From positions 62,001-126,000 of the forward strand of contig DASYAE010000237.1 of assembly GCA_036501535.1 (NCBI GenBank): DNA of 64,000 bases, given 5' to 3'. The DNA comes from DASYAE01 sp036501535 (lineage in GTDB: Bacteria > Actinomycetota > Actinomycetes > Streptomycetales > Catenulisporaceae). The position numbers and the translations under genes are program-made. Positions 16,463 to 25,027 of the stretch are shown here, in pieces (within the stretch, counting starts at the first letter, position 1; each line of letters opens with the position of its first letter). Below the pieces are notes generated by a model, which worked only from the letters and a program-made list of their open reading frames with translations, did not search any database and was not told the DNA's origin.

Positions 16463-17779
16463 TCAGTGGGGCGGGTGCGGCTGAAGAGCGGTTTCGGTCA
16501 ACCGCACCGGAACCTCGACCGGCAGTTGCTCGTAGCCGCGCATGAAGTATTGGCGGCGCCCATGCGGTTCGCCGGCCAGGGATATCCCGGGGAAACGGGC
16601 CAGCAGGCGGGGAATGATCAGCCTGCCCTCGGTGCGGCCGAGCGCGGCGCCGAGGCAGTAGTGCGGGCCGGCGCTGAAGGCGATCTGGCGGTTGTCGGTC
16701 CGGGTCGGGTCGAAGGCGTCCGGGGCCGGGAACTGGCGCGGATCGCGGTTCGCCGCGCCTATCAGGATGATGACGGCTTGGCCCTTCGCGATGGGGACGC
16801 CCTCGATGTCGGTGTCCTCGGCCGCGTAGCGGGTCACGAACTGGACCGGGGGCTCGTAGCGCAGCATCTCCTCGACGTACGCGGGGCACAGCTCGGGGTC
16901 GTCCCGCAGTGCCCTGAGCTCGTCCGGGCGGTCGAGCAGGAGGGTCAGGCCGCTGCCGAGCAGGTTCGCGGTGGTGCGGAAGCCGGCGTTGAAGAAGATG
17001 ACCAGGTTGGCCAGCATCTCGGCCTCGCCGAGCTGCTCCGGGTCCTCGGCGTGGGCCTGTGCGAGGGCCGAGACGAGATCGTCGCGCGGCTCCTCGCGCC
17101 GGGTCGCGAGCAGGCCGGCGAAGTAGTCGAGCAGCTCCCGCGCGGCGCCGTCCGCGGCCTCGAGCACCCGGAACGAGCGCTGGCCCAGCTCGAGCACCGC
17201 GTCGAAGGTGCGCACCCTCGTCGGGAACCAGCCCCGGTCCTCCTGCGGGACGCCGACCAGCTCGCCGACGACGTCCGCGGGCAGGGGCACCGCGAACCGG
17301 GACATGAAGTCGACCGTCCGGCCGCCCTCGCCCGCCGCGGCGAGGCGGTCCAGGTTGCGGTCGGTGGCGCGGATGATCGCGGGCTCCATCGCCGCCACCC
17401 GCCGGGGGCTGAAGACCTGGCCGAACAGCCGGCGCAGCCGCAGCAGGTCCTCGCCGCCGGCGTTGAACAGCGACATCTGCAGGGTGCTCAGCACGAGGTG
17501 GTCGCGCCACCGGGTCCCGCCGCGGTCCGCGATCCCGGATTCGAGCGTGTGGAAGACCGGGTTGCGCAGGATCTGGTCCACGGCCTGGAAGCCGAAGACC
17601 GCGGCCGCGTACCGCTCGTCCGGGCCGAGGCGGACGGCCTGCCGGCCCCGCTCGTGTAGCGAGGCGTAGAAGGGGTACGGATCGAGCCGCACGTTCTCGT
17701 TGAGCAGGTCCCGGATCGATACGGCGACGTTCTCAGCGGTCTTAGCGGTCTCGGCGGTGGCGGTGGTCTTGGCGTTCAT
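16463..17779 (-). CDS. Cytochrome P450 (polyketide-like cluster)
   Basis: Bacterial class I P450 of 438 aa. The I-helix is NAGFRTTANLL, the K-helix EEMLRYEPPVQ, and the heme loop FSAGPHYCLGAALGR with C375 as ligand. All motifs are canonical, so it should be active. The N-terminal 20 residues are Ala/Thr-rich without a membrane anchor. It is the last gene of the long minus-strand operon, 34 bases after the SGNH hydrolase. Late oxidation of the cluster product is the natural role; the site of oxidation cannot be told. No redox partner is present. Confidence 0.92.
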   Translation of the reverse strand: MNAKTTATAETAKTAENVAVSIRDLLNENVRLDPYPFYASLHERGRQAVRLGPDERYAAAVFGFQAVDQILRNPVFHTLESGIADRGGTRWRDHLVLSTLQMSLFNAGGEDLLRLRRLFGQVFSPRRVAAMEPAIIRATDRNLDRLAAAGEGGRTVDFMSRFAVPLPADVVGELVGVPQEDRGWFPTRVRTFDAVLELGQRSFRVLEAADGAARELLDYFAGLLATRREEPRDDLVSALAQAHAEDPEQLGEAEMLANLVIFFNAGFRTTANLLGSGLTLLLDRPDELRALRDDPELCPAYVEEMLRYEPPVQFVTRYAAEDTDIEGVPIAKGQAVIILIGAANRDPRQFPAPDAFDPTRTDNRQIAFSAGPHYCLGAALGRTEGRLIIPRLLARFPGISLAGEPHGRRQYFMRGYEQLPVEVPVRLTETALQPHPPH

Positions 17780-17813
17780 GGCCTCTCCTCGTGTGGCCGC
17801 GCGATGGAGCGCA

Positions 17814-18590
17814 TCAGCCTTGTGACCCGCGTGTCGGCGTGTCAGCGTGTAGTGCCCGGGATCGGGTCGCTTCCGGTGCGGGGTAGGCGTTGCCGAGCGC
17901 CGTGCCGAGCCGCCGGATCGTCTCCGCGGCGGTGATCGCCTGCCCCCGGGCGTTGGCGTGCAGGCCGTCGCCGCCGATCGTGGAGTGGTCGGCGGCGGCC
18001 GGGTGGCCGGCCAGGTCGACGTGGACGGTGCCGAGCGCGGTGGCGAGTGCGGTCGTGCGGCGGGCGAGCGTCGCCATCCGCTCGGCCGGCGGCGGGGCGA
18101 GCCAGGCCGGCAGGCCGGGGTAGTCGGGCCAGACGAAGAGGGAGACGGTGATCACCAGCGCGCCGGCGTCTTGCAGGGCCCTGATCGTCCCGGTGATCTC
18201 ATGGTCCACCGCATCGGCGCGCGTTCCGTAACCCGGGCGCAGCGCGTCGTTGGCGCCGCACACGACGAGGGCCAGGTCCGGCGCGAAGGCGAGTGCGGGT
18301 GCGAGTTGGCGGGGGCGCAGCTCCCGGGCGCGCAGGCCGTGCCGGCCCAGGTTGAGGTAGGCGAGTTCGGGCCGCGCGGCGGTGAGCTCGGCGGCGAGCC
18401 GGTCCGCGAACGGCAGCGGGTGATAGCCGTCGATCCGGTCGCCCACACCCTCCGCGACGCTGTCTCCGAGCACTGCGAAGCGCCGCCACGGATGCCCGGC
18501 CAGCAGCGCGGCCGCCTCTCCGGGACGCAGGCAGTACGGGTCGGCGGCCTCCGAGTGCGGCGCGTGGTCGGCGAGCCCGGTCCCGGTCAT
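17814..18590 (-). CDS. SGNH/GDSL-family hydrolase
   Basis: The protein has 258 aa from ATG 18590, which overlaps the preceding stop (ATGA) and follows GAGGGAGA. Block I is FAVLGDSVAEGVGD with the nucleophile Ser, block II has the Gly in LNLGRHGLRA, block III is VVCGANDAL with the Asn, and block V is DGLHANARG with the Asp-His pair. No signal peptide, so it acts inside the cell. Members are esterases, lipases or acyl transferases. In this operon it may release or transfer an acyl group from a carrier protein in place of a classical thioesterase, since no thioesterase is visible. That role is inferred from context. Confidence 0.82.
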   Translation of the reverse strand: MTGTGLADHAPHSEAADPYCLRPGEAAALLAGHPWRRFAVLGDSVAEGVGDRIDGYHPLPFADRLAAELTAARPELAYLNLGRHGLRARELRPRQLAPALAFAPDLALVVCGANDALRPGYGTRADAVDHEITGTIRALQDAGALVITVSLFVWPDYPGLPAWLAPPPAERMATLARRTTALATALGTVHVDLAGHPAAADHSTIGGDGLHANARGQAITAAETIRRLGTALGNAYPAPEATRSRALHADTPTRGSQG

Positions 18591-19555
18591 ACCGTCTCCC
18601 TCGCCTGGTTCCGGCTCAGCGGGAGGGAGGAGGCGGCCGCGGCGAACTCGGCCAGGCTGAGGGTGAGGGAGCCGGGGTCGTAGTCGGCTGCCACGAACCG
18701 CCGGGGCCGGGCGCGCGACCGGGACAGCTCGCCGGCCAGTTCCCACCACAGCCCGGTGTACGGCCGTCCGGCGGGTCCGGACCTGGTATCGGGCAGGTCG
18801 CACGAGCCGGGGACCCGGGCGGCGAGCAGCGGACCGAGGATCACCGTGGTCGCATACGGCGCCGGACCGCCGGACGCCGGCGCATCGGTCAGCGCACTGA
18901 TGGCAGCGGGTAGGACAGCGCTGGGCAGGACGGCGGCGTCGGCCGGGGCGGTCGTCGCGATCCGGCTGAGGTGTCCGAGCCGGGTCGGCGGCTCGGCGGC
19001 GCGGTCGCCGAACAGCAGCGCGACCCCGGAGTGGCCGGCCGGCACGGGCGCGGGCACGGCCGGCCGGTAGGGCAGCCAGGACTGTTCGAGCACGATCAGC
19101 AGGGCGCGGCGCGCCTCGCCGGTCCCGGCGTACTGCTTGATAAGGCGCAGAGCGGTGAACGGGGCCGCAGTGCCCTGATCATAGATGCCGAAGGCCATCG
19201 GGACGCCCGGACACAGGTGGCTCAGCCGCACGCAGATGGAGCGGGCCGGAACGATGTCCGGGATCGCATATGCCACCACGAGGAGGTCGGCCTGCTCGCC
19301 TTCGGGCAGGATCAGCTCCACGAGCACCCGGGCCATCTCCTCGTACGACTGCCCGCGCGAGTCCATCCCGGCGGGGTCGAGTGCGAGCCCGTACGGACGG
19401 AGCATGTCGGTCAGGTAGACGGTGAGGTCCACCGCGTAGTCCGGGTCGCTCGCGAGGGCGGAAGGGTTCGGATACGCGCGGCGCACGATCCGGCGCAGGC
19501 CCCAGTCCTCGCCGGGGTCGGGGGCGCGGCCCGACGGCGGAACGGTCGAGCGCAC
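18587..19555 (-). CDS. Thiolase-fold (KAS-like) protein with Gln at the catalytic Cys position
   Basis: The protein has 322 aa with a GTG start. It looks like a diverged beta-ketoacyl synthase: ADLLVVAYAIPD as core strand, then VPMAFGIYDQGTAAPFTALRLI where active KAS III enzymes have an A-C-S/A-G helix start. The Cys position appears to hold Gln (Q127). A later GVALLFGDRA strand fits the second half of the fold. The usual His and Asn motifs are not obvious. Cys-to-Gln exchange is known from KSQ domains, which decarboxylate instead of condensing. This protein may be a decarboxylase, a partner subunit of the KAS III-like enzyme at 19919, or non-catalytic. It follows a carrier-protein gene after four bases. 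Confidence 0.6.
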   Translation of the reverse strand: MRSTVPPSGRAPDPGEDWGLRRIVRRAYPNPSALASDPDYAVDLTVYLTDMLRPYGLALDPAGMDSRGQSYEEMARVLVELILPEGEQADLLVVAYAIPDIVPARSICVRLSHLCPGVPMAFGIYDQGTAAPFTALRLIKQYAGTGEARRALLIVLEQSWLPYRPAVPAPVPAGHSGVALLFGDRAAEPPTRLGHLSRIATTAPADAAVLPSAVLPAAISALTDAPASGGPAPYATTVILGPLLAARVPGSCDLPDTRSGPAGRPYTGLWWELAGELSRSRARPRRFVAADYDPGSLTLSLAEFAAAASSLPLSRNQARETV

Positions 19556-19559
19556 CGGC

Positions 19560-19880
19560 TCAGTCCTCGTCCTCGGCGAGCAGGTTCGCGGTGACGTAGC
19601 CGGCCAGCGACCCGATGGTGGCCAGGTGCTCCCGGTCCAGGGTCTCGACGCTGACCTCGACTCCCAGCAGCTCCTCGAGCCGCAGGATCAGCTCGAGCGC
19701 GACGGTCGACTCCATCCCGAGCTCGGCCTTCAGCCCGGTCTGCTCCGACAGGCCGGCCAGGTCCCGTTGCAGGACGTCGGGCAGGAGCGTGTATATGCCG
19801 TCGACCACCTGCTCGCGCGAGGCCTCGCCTGCGGCGGCCCGGGTGCCGATGTCCGGGACGTCGGTGTCCGGCTGCGTCAT
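19560..19880 (-). CDS. Acyl carrier protein (operon-internal)
   Basis: Carrier protein of 106 aa from ATG 19880, preceded by GGGGAAGG; the frame extends upstream through other genes but no start there is better. The phosphopantetheine Ser is S58 in LGMESTVALEL, the helix-2 start of a carrier domain. The N-terminal 25 residues are a flexible tail. Its place between the KAS III-like and thiolase-fold genes suggests it holds the growing or starter acyl chain for them. Confidence 0.85.
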   Translation of the reverse strand: MTQPDTDVPDIGTRAAAGEASREQVVDGIYTLLPDVLQRDLAGLSEQTGLKAELGMESTVALELILRLEELLGVEVSVETLDREHLATIGSLAGYVTANLLAEDED

Positions 19881-19918
19881 GGTGCCTTCCCCTTCCCCAT
19901 CAGGGTCCGTGTCCTGTA

Positions 19919-20848
19919 TCAATGCTGGAATACCATAGCCGAGAAGACGCCGCCGCCCGAGCCCCCGGCCGCGGCCATCACGTAGCGCCGCCCCGGCTGC
20001 AGCAGTCCGCGCGCCCGGGCCGTCCGGTAGTTGATGAAGTGGTCTGCGCAGAAGACGTGGCCGCAGCTCGCGACGTTGTCCAGAACGACGTCGGCGAGGG
20101 GGAAGGCCAGCCGGCGGCAGACCCGCCGCCAGGCGATCACGTTCACGCTGTGCGGGAGGATCACGCCGATCTGGTCCATCCGCGCTCCGGCCCGCTCGAC
20201 CGCGGCCGAGATCACCGCGGCCAGGCAGCCGGCGTATTCCTCCTGGAACTCCGGGTTGAGCTGCGCGCCGTCTCCGCCGAACTCGCCGCGCAGGTCGACG
20301 GAGTAGGCCAGCAGCCGGTCGCGATCGCCGTCGGCTCGTACCAGGCAGGCGCCGGCCCCCTCGCCCAGGAACGAGGTCTGCGGTACGAGTTGCGCCTCGG
20401 CTGTGAAGGTCTTCTCCCCGGCCAGGACCACGGCGAGGGCGTCGGGGTCGCCGTCCGCGGCCAGCAGGCGTCCGGCGATGTCGATCGAGAGCAGTCCCGA
20501 CGCGCACGCGTGCTGGCCGACCGCGAGCGTCTCCGCGTGTCCGAGCCCGTATTCGTGGCACAGGTCGCGGATCGGGTGCACGGGGTAGGGCACGATCCCG
20601 GGGAGCGTGCGCGCGTGCAGCACGTAGCGGACCTGCCGCTCGTGTCCGCGCAGGCCCTCGAGCCCGGCGAGCGCGCCGCGCAGCAGGTCCGCGAGGCTGC
20701 CGCCGGGGTCGAGGCGCACCTCGGACTGCTTGTGGTACTTCCGGAAGACCCTGACCTGCATCTCGGTGAGGCCGAGCCGGGCGGCGGGCTCCTCGATCGG
20801 CACCCGCTTGTCGGGCAGGTAGCTGCTCACGGCGGCGAGTGCGGTCAC
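19919..20848 (-). CDS. KAS III-like 3-oxoacyl-ACP synthase / acyltransferase
   Basis: The protein has 309 aa from GTG 20848; a TTG six codons upstream is possible but weaker. The fold starts TALAAVSSYLPDKRVPIEE as in FabH-like enzymes. The nucleophile is C115 in GQHACASGLL and the His is H233 in ILPHSVN. The third triad residue, normally Asn in a GNTSAAS-type motif, is replaced: SCGHVFCADH places His (H264) there. Such Asn-to-His changes are seen in KAS III relatives that transfer acyl groups to oxygen or nitrogen (CerJ-like) instead of condensing with malonyl-ACP. Substrate transfer to or from the neighbouring carrier protein is inferred. Confidence 0.8.
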   Translation of the reverse strand: MTALAAVSSYLPDKRVPIEEPAARLGLTEMQVRVFRKYHKQSEVRLDPGGSLADLLRGALAGLEGLRGHERQVRYVLHARTLPGIVPYPVHPIRDLCHEYGLGHAETLAVGQHACASGLLSIDIAGRLLAADGDPDALAVVLAGEKTFTAEAQLVPQTSFLGEGAGACLVRADGDRDRLLAYSVDLRGEFGGDGAQLNPEFQEEYAGCLAAVISAAVERAGARMDQIGVILPHSVNVIAWRRVCRRLAFPLADVVLDNVASCGHVFCADHFINYRTARARGLLQPGRRYVMAAAGGSGGGVFSAMVFQH

Positions 20849-20875
20849 CGTGCACCCCCGCCACAAGACACCCTC

Positions 20876-22348
20876 TTAGACATGTGCCACCGCTGAAACG
20901 CCTGTGGCCGCGGCCGGATCCAGCGCGGCCTCGATCGCGACGGCCTCCATGGTCCGTGCTATCGCCTCGAGGTCCCCGGGCGAGACGCAGTGCGTGTCGG
21001 CGCACACCTGCAGCGCGATGCTCTCGGGGCCGTCCTCGATGTGCAGGAACAGGCGCTCCCACGGATTGTCCTTCTTGTCGAACCAGTGGAAGGCGCTCTT
21101 GCCCGCCGCCTCCCGCAACCGTCCTGCGGTGACCGGTCCGCCGGTCGGCTCGACGGCGCTCCCGCTCCGCCGGTCGTTGAAGAAGTTCCACACGCCGAGG
21201 TGCGGGCCGTGCTCCCGACCCATCCGCTCGAACAGGGCGGCCATCAGCTCGGAATCGAAGTACGCGTATTTAGCCGCGCTCCGTGCGCCGCGCTCCGCCC
21301 GGCGGACCGCCTCGTCGACGGTGGCGTCCGCCACGTCCAGGACGCAGATGCCGCTCTGGACGAGATTGCAGGCGGTGTCCGCGATCTCGCGCCGGAAGCG
21401 GTTGTGCACCAGCGGACGGATCACCGCCGGGCGCATGATGCCCGTGCGCCCGAGCGCGATCGCGTAGAGCGCCAGGAGCACGGTCGAGGGGTTGGCCTGG
21501 GTGCGCTCGCCGATGAGCGGGACGGCGAGGTACAGCGCGGGCGAGTCGAGCTGTCCGCTCCAGTGCCGCGGCGTGCGCGGATCCGCGCGGGCGTCGAGCG
21601 GGATCGGTTCAAGCGAGCGCAGCATCCGCTCCCAGTGCCGCTCGGCGGCGGCGTGCTGCCGCCGTCCGGCCTCAGAGCACTGCCATCGGGCGAGTTCCAG
21701 CTGCTGCATGCCGAGTACCGGCGTCGCCGTGCGCTCCGGCGACTCGCGCAGCATCACCCGCGAGCCGAAGCCGTCGGTGACCAGATGGCACATCTGGACC
21801 ACCATGTGCGTCGGTTCGCCGTGTCGTCGCACCACGGCCATCCGCACCGGCCATTCGCCGGTGAAGTCGCGCGGGGCGCTCTGGTAGCGGGCCAGGACCG
21901 CCGCGACGGTCCGGTCGGCCGCGTCCGCGTCCTCATCTTCGTGCTCTTTCTCGTCCTCGCCGTCCGCGTCGTAGACCTCGAGGACGACCCGCCCGGATCC
22001 GAACAGTTCCTGGGTCGGCCGGCCGTTCTCGTCGAACCGCAGGAGCGTGCGCATCGTCGGGTAACGCTCCATCAGGTAGCGCAGCTCGTCGGCGATCTCC
22101 TCGACGGTGGTGCCGGGCGGCAGCGGCTTGGTGCCGCCCAGGCGCAGCCAGCCCTGGCGGGTCATGGCCAGCCAGATCTCCATCTGGCCCCAGGCCAGGT
22201 CCGCGGTCCCGCTGCCGGGCGCGGCGAACTCCACCGGCACCCGCAGCGCCGGCGCGGGCGCCGGACCGAGGGGCGTGGCATCGGCGTCGGCCGGCACCGA
22301 GGCGACGGCCACCGACTCCGGGCGATGGATGCGGACCGGGTCCGACAC
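20876..22348 (-). CDS. Free-standing condensation-domain-like acyltransferase
   Basis: Single condensation domain of 490 aa with a GTG start. The active-site motif is MCHLVTDGFG (around 187-194): the catalytic His (H188) and Asp of HHxxxDG are present, but the first His is Cys. An acidic insertion (about 128-145) is a surface loop. NFFNDRRSG near the C-terminus fits the second subdomain. No adenylation or carrier domain is fused. Free-standing C domains make amide or ester bonds between carrier-bound acyl groups and free amines or alcohols. Here it could join the acyl chain with an aromatic unit. The carrier partner is probably one of the two operon carrier proteins. It is followed after one base by the ligase gene upstream in the operon. 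Confidence 0.75.
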   Translation of the reverse strand: MSDPVRIHRPESVAVASVPADADATPLGPAPAPALRVPVEFAAPGSGTADLAWGQMEIWLAMTRQGWLRLGGTKPLPPGTTVEEIADELRYLMERYPTMRTLLRFDENGRPTQELFGSGRVVLEVYDADGEDEKEHEDEDADAADRTVAAVLARYQSAPRDFTGEWPVRMAVVRRHGEPTHMVVQMCHLVTDGFGSRVMLRESPERTATPVLGMQQLELARWQCSEAGRRQHAAAERHWERMLRSLEPIPLDARADPRTPRHWSGQLDSPALYLAVPLIGERTQANPSTVLLALYAIALGRTGIMRPAVIRPLVHNRFRREIADTACNLVQSGICVLDVADATVDEAVRRAERGARSAAKYAYFDSELMAALFERMGREHGPHLGVWNFFNDRRSGSAVEPTGGPVTAGRLREAAGKSAFHWFDKKDNPWERLFLHIEDGPESIALQVCADTHCVSPGDLEAIARTMEAVAIEAALDPAAATGVSAVAHV

Positions 22349-22349
22349 C

Positions 22350-23981
22350 TCAGTTCACCGCCGTCTCGGCCAGGTGCCGCTGGCGCATCAGGAACTTGCG
22401 CACCTTGCCGGTGGGGCCGGTGATCAGCTGGTCGTCGTCGCAGATGACGATGATCCTGCGCAGGGTCGCGGCCGCGGCCCCGGTGAGGGCCGCGCGGATC
22501 GCCGGGGCGCGGTCGGCGTCCGGGTCGGCTCCGGCGTGCAGTTCCAGCAGCACGTCCGTGGTGACCCGGCCCTCTGCGCGGACCGCGACCACCGTGCAGT
22601 CGCGCACATCAGGACACGCTGTCAGGATGCGCTCCTCGGACATGGCGGTGTAGAGCCACTCGCCGCCGCCCAGATCGACGGCGTCCACGGCGCGGTCGAC
22701 GTGGTAGTAGTAGCCCTCGTCGTCGCGGTACATCAGGTCGCCGGTCAGGTAGTAGCCGTTGAGCCGGTTGCGGTAGGTGGCGACCGAGTCGTTCCAGTAC
22801 CCGGGCGCCAGCGTCGGGGACTTGAGCCCGAAGTGGCCGACCCGGCCGGCCGGCACCTCCTCGCCGGTCTCCGGGTCCAGCAGCGCGATCCCGGCGAAGC
22901 GGTGCGGTTTCCCGACGCAGCGGCCGTAGTGCGCGGTGTCCGCGCGATGGACCATGTAGAACGCCGAGTTGCCCATCTCGGTCGAGCCGAGCCCGTCGAC
23001 GAAGCTGGAGCCGGCGACGCGCTTGACCCCGTCCCGAGTGGCCACCTGCCGGGAGCCGGCCTGAACCAGGGGCCGCACATGCGGTTCGTGCGCGCAGTCG
23101 CCGGTGTTGAACCAGAGCGAGACCGAGTCCAGGTCGCGCTCGCGCAGGTCGTACCGGGCCAGTTCGGCCCAGGTGACCGCGAAGCCGAAGACGCCGCTCG
23201 GCCGCCACTGCTCGATCGCGTCGAGGATCGCGCCGCCGTCGTGCTGTTGCGACAGGAACAGCAGCTCTCCGCGAACGCAGAGGGCGTGGTTGATCGTCAT
23301 GATCCCGGCGGCGTGCGCGAAGGGCAGGACGCTGAGAATCCGCTCGGTGCCCTGGGCGCGCGGGGCCGAGAGGCGCAATATGCGCAGCGCGGCGAACAGG
23401 CTGGCGTTCGAGTGCACGACGGCCGCCGGCATCCGGGTGGTGCCGGAGGAGTGGGTGATCGCGATCGGGTCGTCAGCGTGGTGCCGGTACGCCGGAGGCG
23501 CCTTCGCCGGGTCGCCTTCGCCGAGCTCTGCGACGTCCCAGATCCGGTCCAGGCCGAGGTCCCGGCCGCCGAGCGCGTCGCGGTGTGCCGAGTCCGTCAG
23601 GAGCGCCGTGCCGCGCAGCCGTCTGATGTACTCGGCGGCCACGTCGGGGGGCATATGCGGGTTCATCAACGCTGCGATGGCGCCGAGCCGGGCCAGGGCC
23701 ATGAAGGCGAGCAGGCCGTCCGCGGCCGTCGAGACGTAGACGGCGACCGGGTCGCGCGGCCGGACTCCGTGTTCTGACAGCCACGCCGCCCGCGCGGCCG
23801 TCCGCTCGTCCAGCTGGCCCAGGGTCAGGCCGTGGCGGGCGGGCAGGCCGTCGACCTGCGTGTCGAAGGCGAGGCCGGGGCCGTCCAGCGGCGCTCCGTG
23901 CTCGATCAGCTTGGGCACGACGTTGCCCGCGCCGACGTCGGGATCGGCGGCCAGCGCAGCGCGGATGTTCGTGGTCGTCAT
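22350..23981 (-). CDS. Acyl-AMP ligase / acyl-CoA synthetase-like enzyme
   Basis: Class I adenylate-forming enzyme of 543 aa. The phosphate-binding loop is ITHSSGTTRMP, a motif region NSAFYM lies near the middle, and the hinge YYLTGDLMYRDDEG and C-terminal GPTGKVRKFLM with the conserved Lys are present. The start overlaps the E1 beta stop (ATGA). It should activate a carboxylic acid as an adenylate and pass it to CoA or a carrier protein. The substrate cannot be read from the sequence; an aromatic acid made by the hydroxymandelate synthase-like enzyme or a fatty acid are both possible. Confidence 0.85.
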   Translation of the reverse strand: MTTTNIRAALAADPDVGAGNVVPKLIEHGAPLDGPGLAFDTQVDGLPARHGLTLGQLDERTAARAAWLSEHGVRPRDPVAVYVSTAADGLLAFMALARLGAIAALMNPHMPPDVAAEYIRRLRGTALLTDSAHRDALGGRDLGLDRIWDVAELGEGDPAKAPPAYRHHADDPIAITHSSGTTRMPAAVVHSNASLFAALRILRLSAPRAQGTERILSVLPFAHAAGIMTINHALCVRGELLFLSQQHDGGAILDAIEQWRPSGVFGFAVTWAELARYDLRERDLDSVSLWFNTGDCAHEPHVRPLVQAGSRQVATRDGVKRVAGSSFVDGLGSTEMGNSAFYMVHRADTAHYGRCVGKPHRFAGIALLDPETGEEVPAGRVGHFGLKSPTLAPGYWNDSVATYRNRLNGYYLTGDLMYRDDEGYYYHVDRAVDAVDLGGGEWLYTAMSEERILTACPDVRDCTVVAVRAEGRVTTDVLLELHAGADPDADRAPAIRAALTGAAAATLRRIIVICDDDQLITGPTGKVRKFLMRQRHLAETAVN

Positions 23982-25027
23982 AGGACTGCCTCCTCGACCC
24001 GGAGTTGTGGAAGAGCGTCATCCGCCGTGTCGCGGCCCAGCCCGACCGTCCGTCGGATGGCGGCGCGCAGCTGGTCCCGGTTCGGCTGCATGGCCAGGTC
24101 GAGCGCCCGGGCGAAGGGCAGCACCGCGCCGTCCGGCCGGGTGACGCGCTCGGGCCGCGCGACGAGGTGCATCCGCTCGGCCGCGGTGGCCAGGATCTCC
24201 GCGCCGACGCCGCCGGTCCGGTTCGAGTCGTCGAGCACGACCAGGCGGCCGGTGCGATCGAGCGAGGCGGCGAGCGCGGTCCAGTCGAACGGATAAATGG
24301 TGCGGGGATCGAAGACCTCGACGGAGATCGCGCGGCCGGCCCCTTCGGCGCCGCCCGCGGCGAACTCCCCGGCGACGGCGAGGGCGTCCTGCACCAGGTG
24401 GCCGACCGCGACGACGGTGACGTCCGTGCCCGGCCGGTGGATCCGGGCCGTCCCGAGCGGCACCGGGACGAGGCCCGCGGGGTCGACGTCGTCGCGCAGC
24501 CCCAGCGCGCCGGACGGGCCGAACAGCACCACCGGGTCGTCGTCCCGGATCGCCGAGACCAGCAGGCCGTAGGCGTCGGCCGGGGTGGCGGGCACCACGG
24601 TCTTCACCCCGACGTGGGCGAACAGGCTGTAGGGATGGTCGGCGTGCTGCACCGCCCACCCCTCGCGCGAGCCGGAGTTGGGCACCAGGTAGGTCACCGG
24701 GACGCGCGCCTGGCCGCCGGTCATCAGCGAGAACTTGTGCGCCTGGTTGGCGATCTGCTCGAAGGCCAGGAACAGCAGCGCAGGGATCTGGTATTCGACC
24801 ACGGGGCGGCGCCCGGCCAGCGCCGCGCCGGTGGCGAAGCCCGTGAACGCCTGTTCCGAGATCGGCGTGTCGAGCACCCGCTGCGCGCCGAACCGCTTGA
24901 GCAGGCCGGCCGTGACGTTGGTGATCCCGACTCCGACGTCCTCGCCGAACAGGCAGACCGCCTCGTCCCGCTCCATCTCGTCGCCGAGCGCCAGATTGAG
25001 GGCTTTGAGATAGGAGAGCCGCGTCAT
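23978..25027 (-). CDS. 2-oxoacid dehydrogenase E1 component, beta subunit
   Basis: Transketolase-type E1 beta of 349 aa. Landmarks are FGEDVGVGITNVTAGL, LDTPISEQAFTGFATGAAL, YLVPNSGSREGWAVQHAD (VP-G-x5-QHS-like) and VEVFDPRTIYPFDW. The start overlaps the E1 alpha stop. With E1 alpha it forms a thiamine-diphosphate enzyme that decarboxylates a 2-oxoacid. No E2 or E3 gene is present, so the acyl group may go to a carrier protein, to CoA via a housekeeping E2, or be released. Related stand-alone E1 pairs exist in phenylglycine (PglB/PglC) and in naphthyridinomycin-type pathways. Confidence 0.9.
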   Translation of the reverse strand: MTRLSYLKALNLALGDEMERDEAVCLFGEDVGVGITNVTAGLLKRFGAQRVLDTPISEQAFTGFATGAALAGRRPVVEYQIPALLFLAFEQIANQAHKFSLMTGGQARVPVTYLVPNSGSREGWAVQHADHPYSLFAHVGVKTVVPATPADAYGLLVSAIRDDDPVVLFGPSGALGLRDDVDPAGLVPVPLGTARIHRPGTDVTVVAVGHLVQDALAVAGEFAAGGAEGAGRAISVEVFDPRTIYPFDWTALAASLDRTGRLVVLDDSNRTGGVGAEILATAAERMHLVARPERVTRPDGAVLPFARALDLAMQPNRDQLRAAIRRTVGLGRDTADDALPQLRVEEAVL

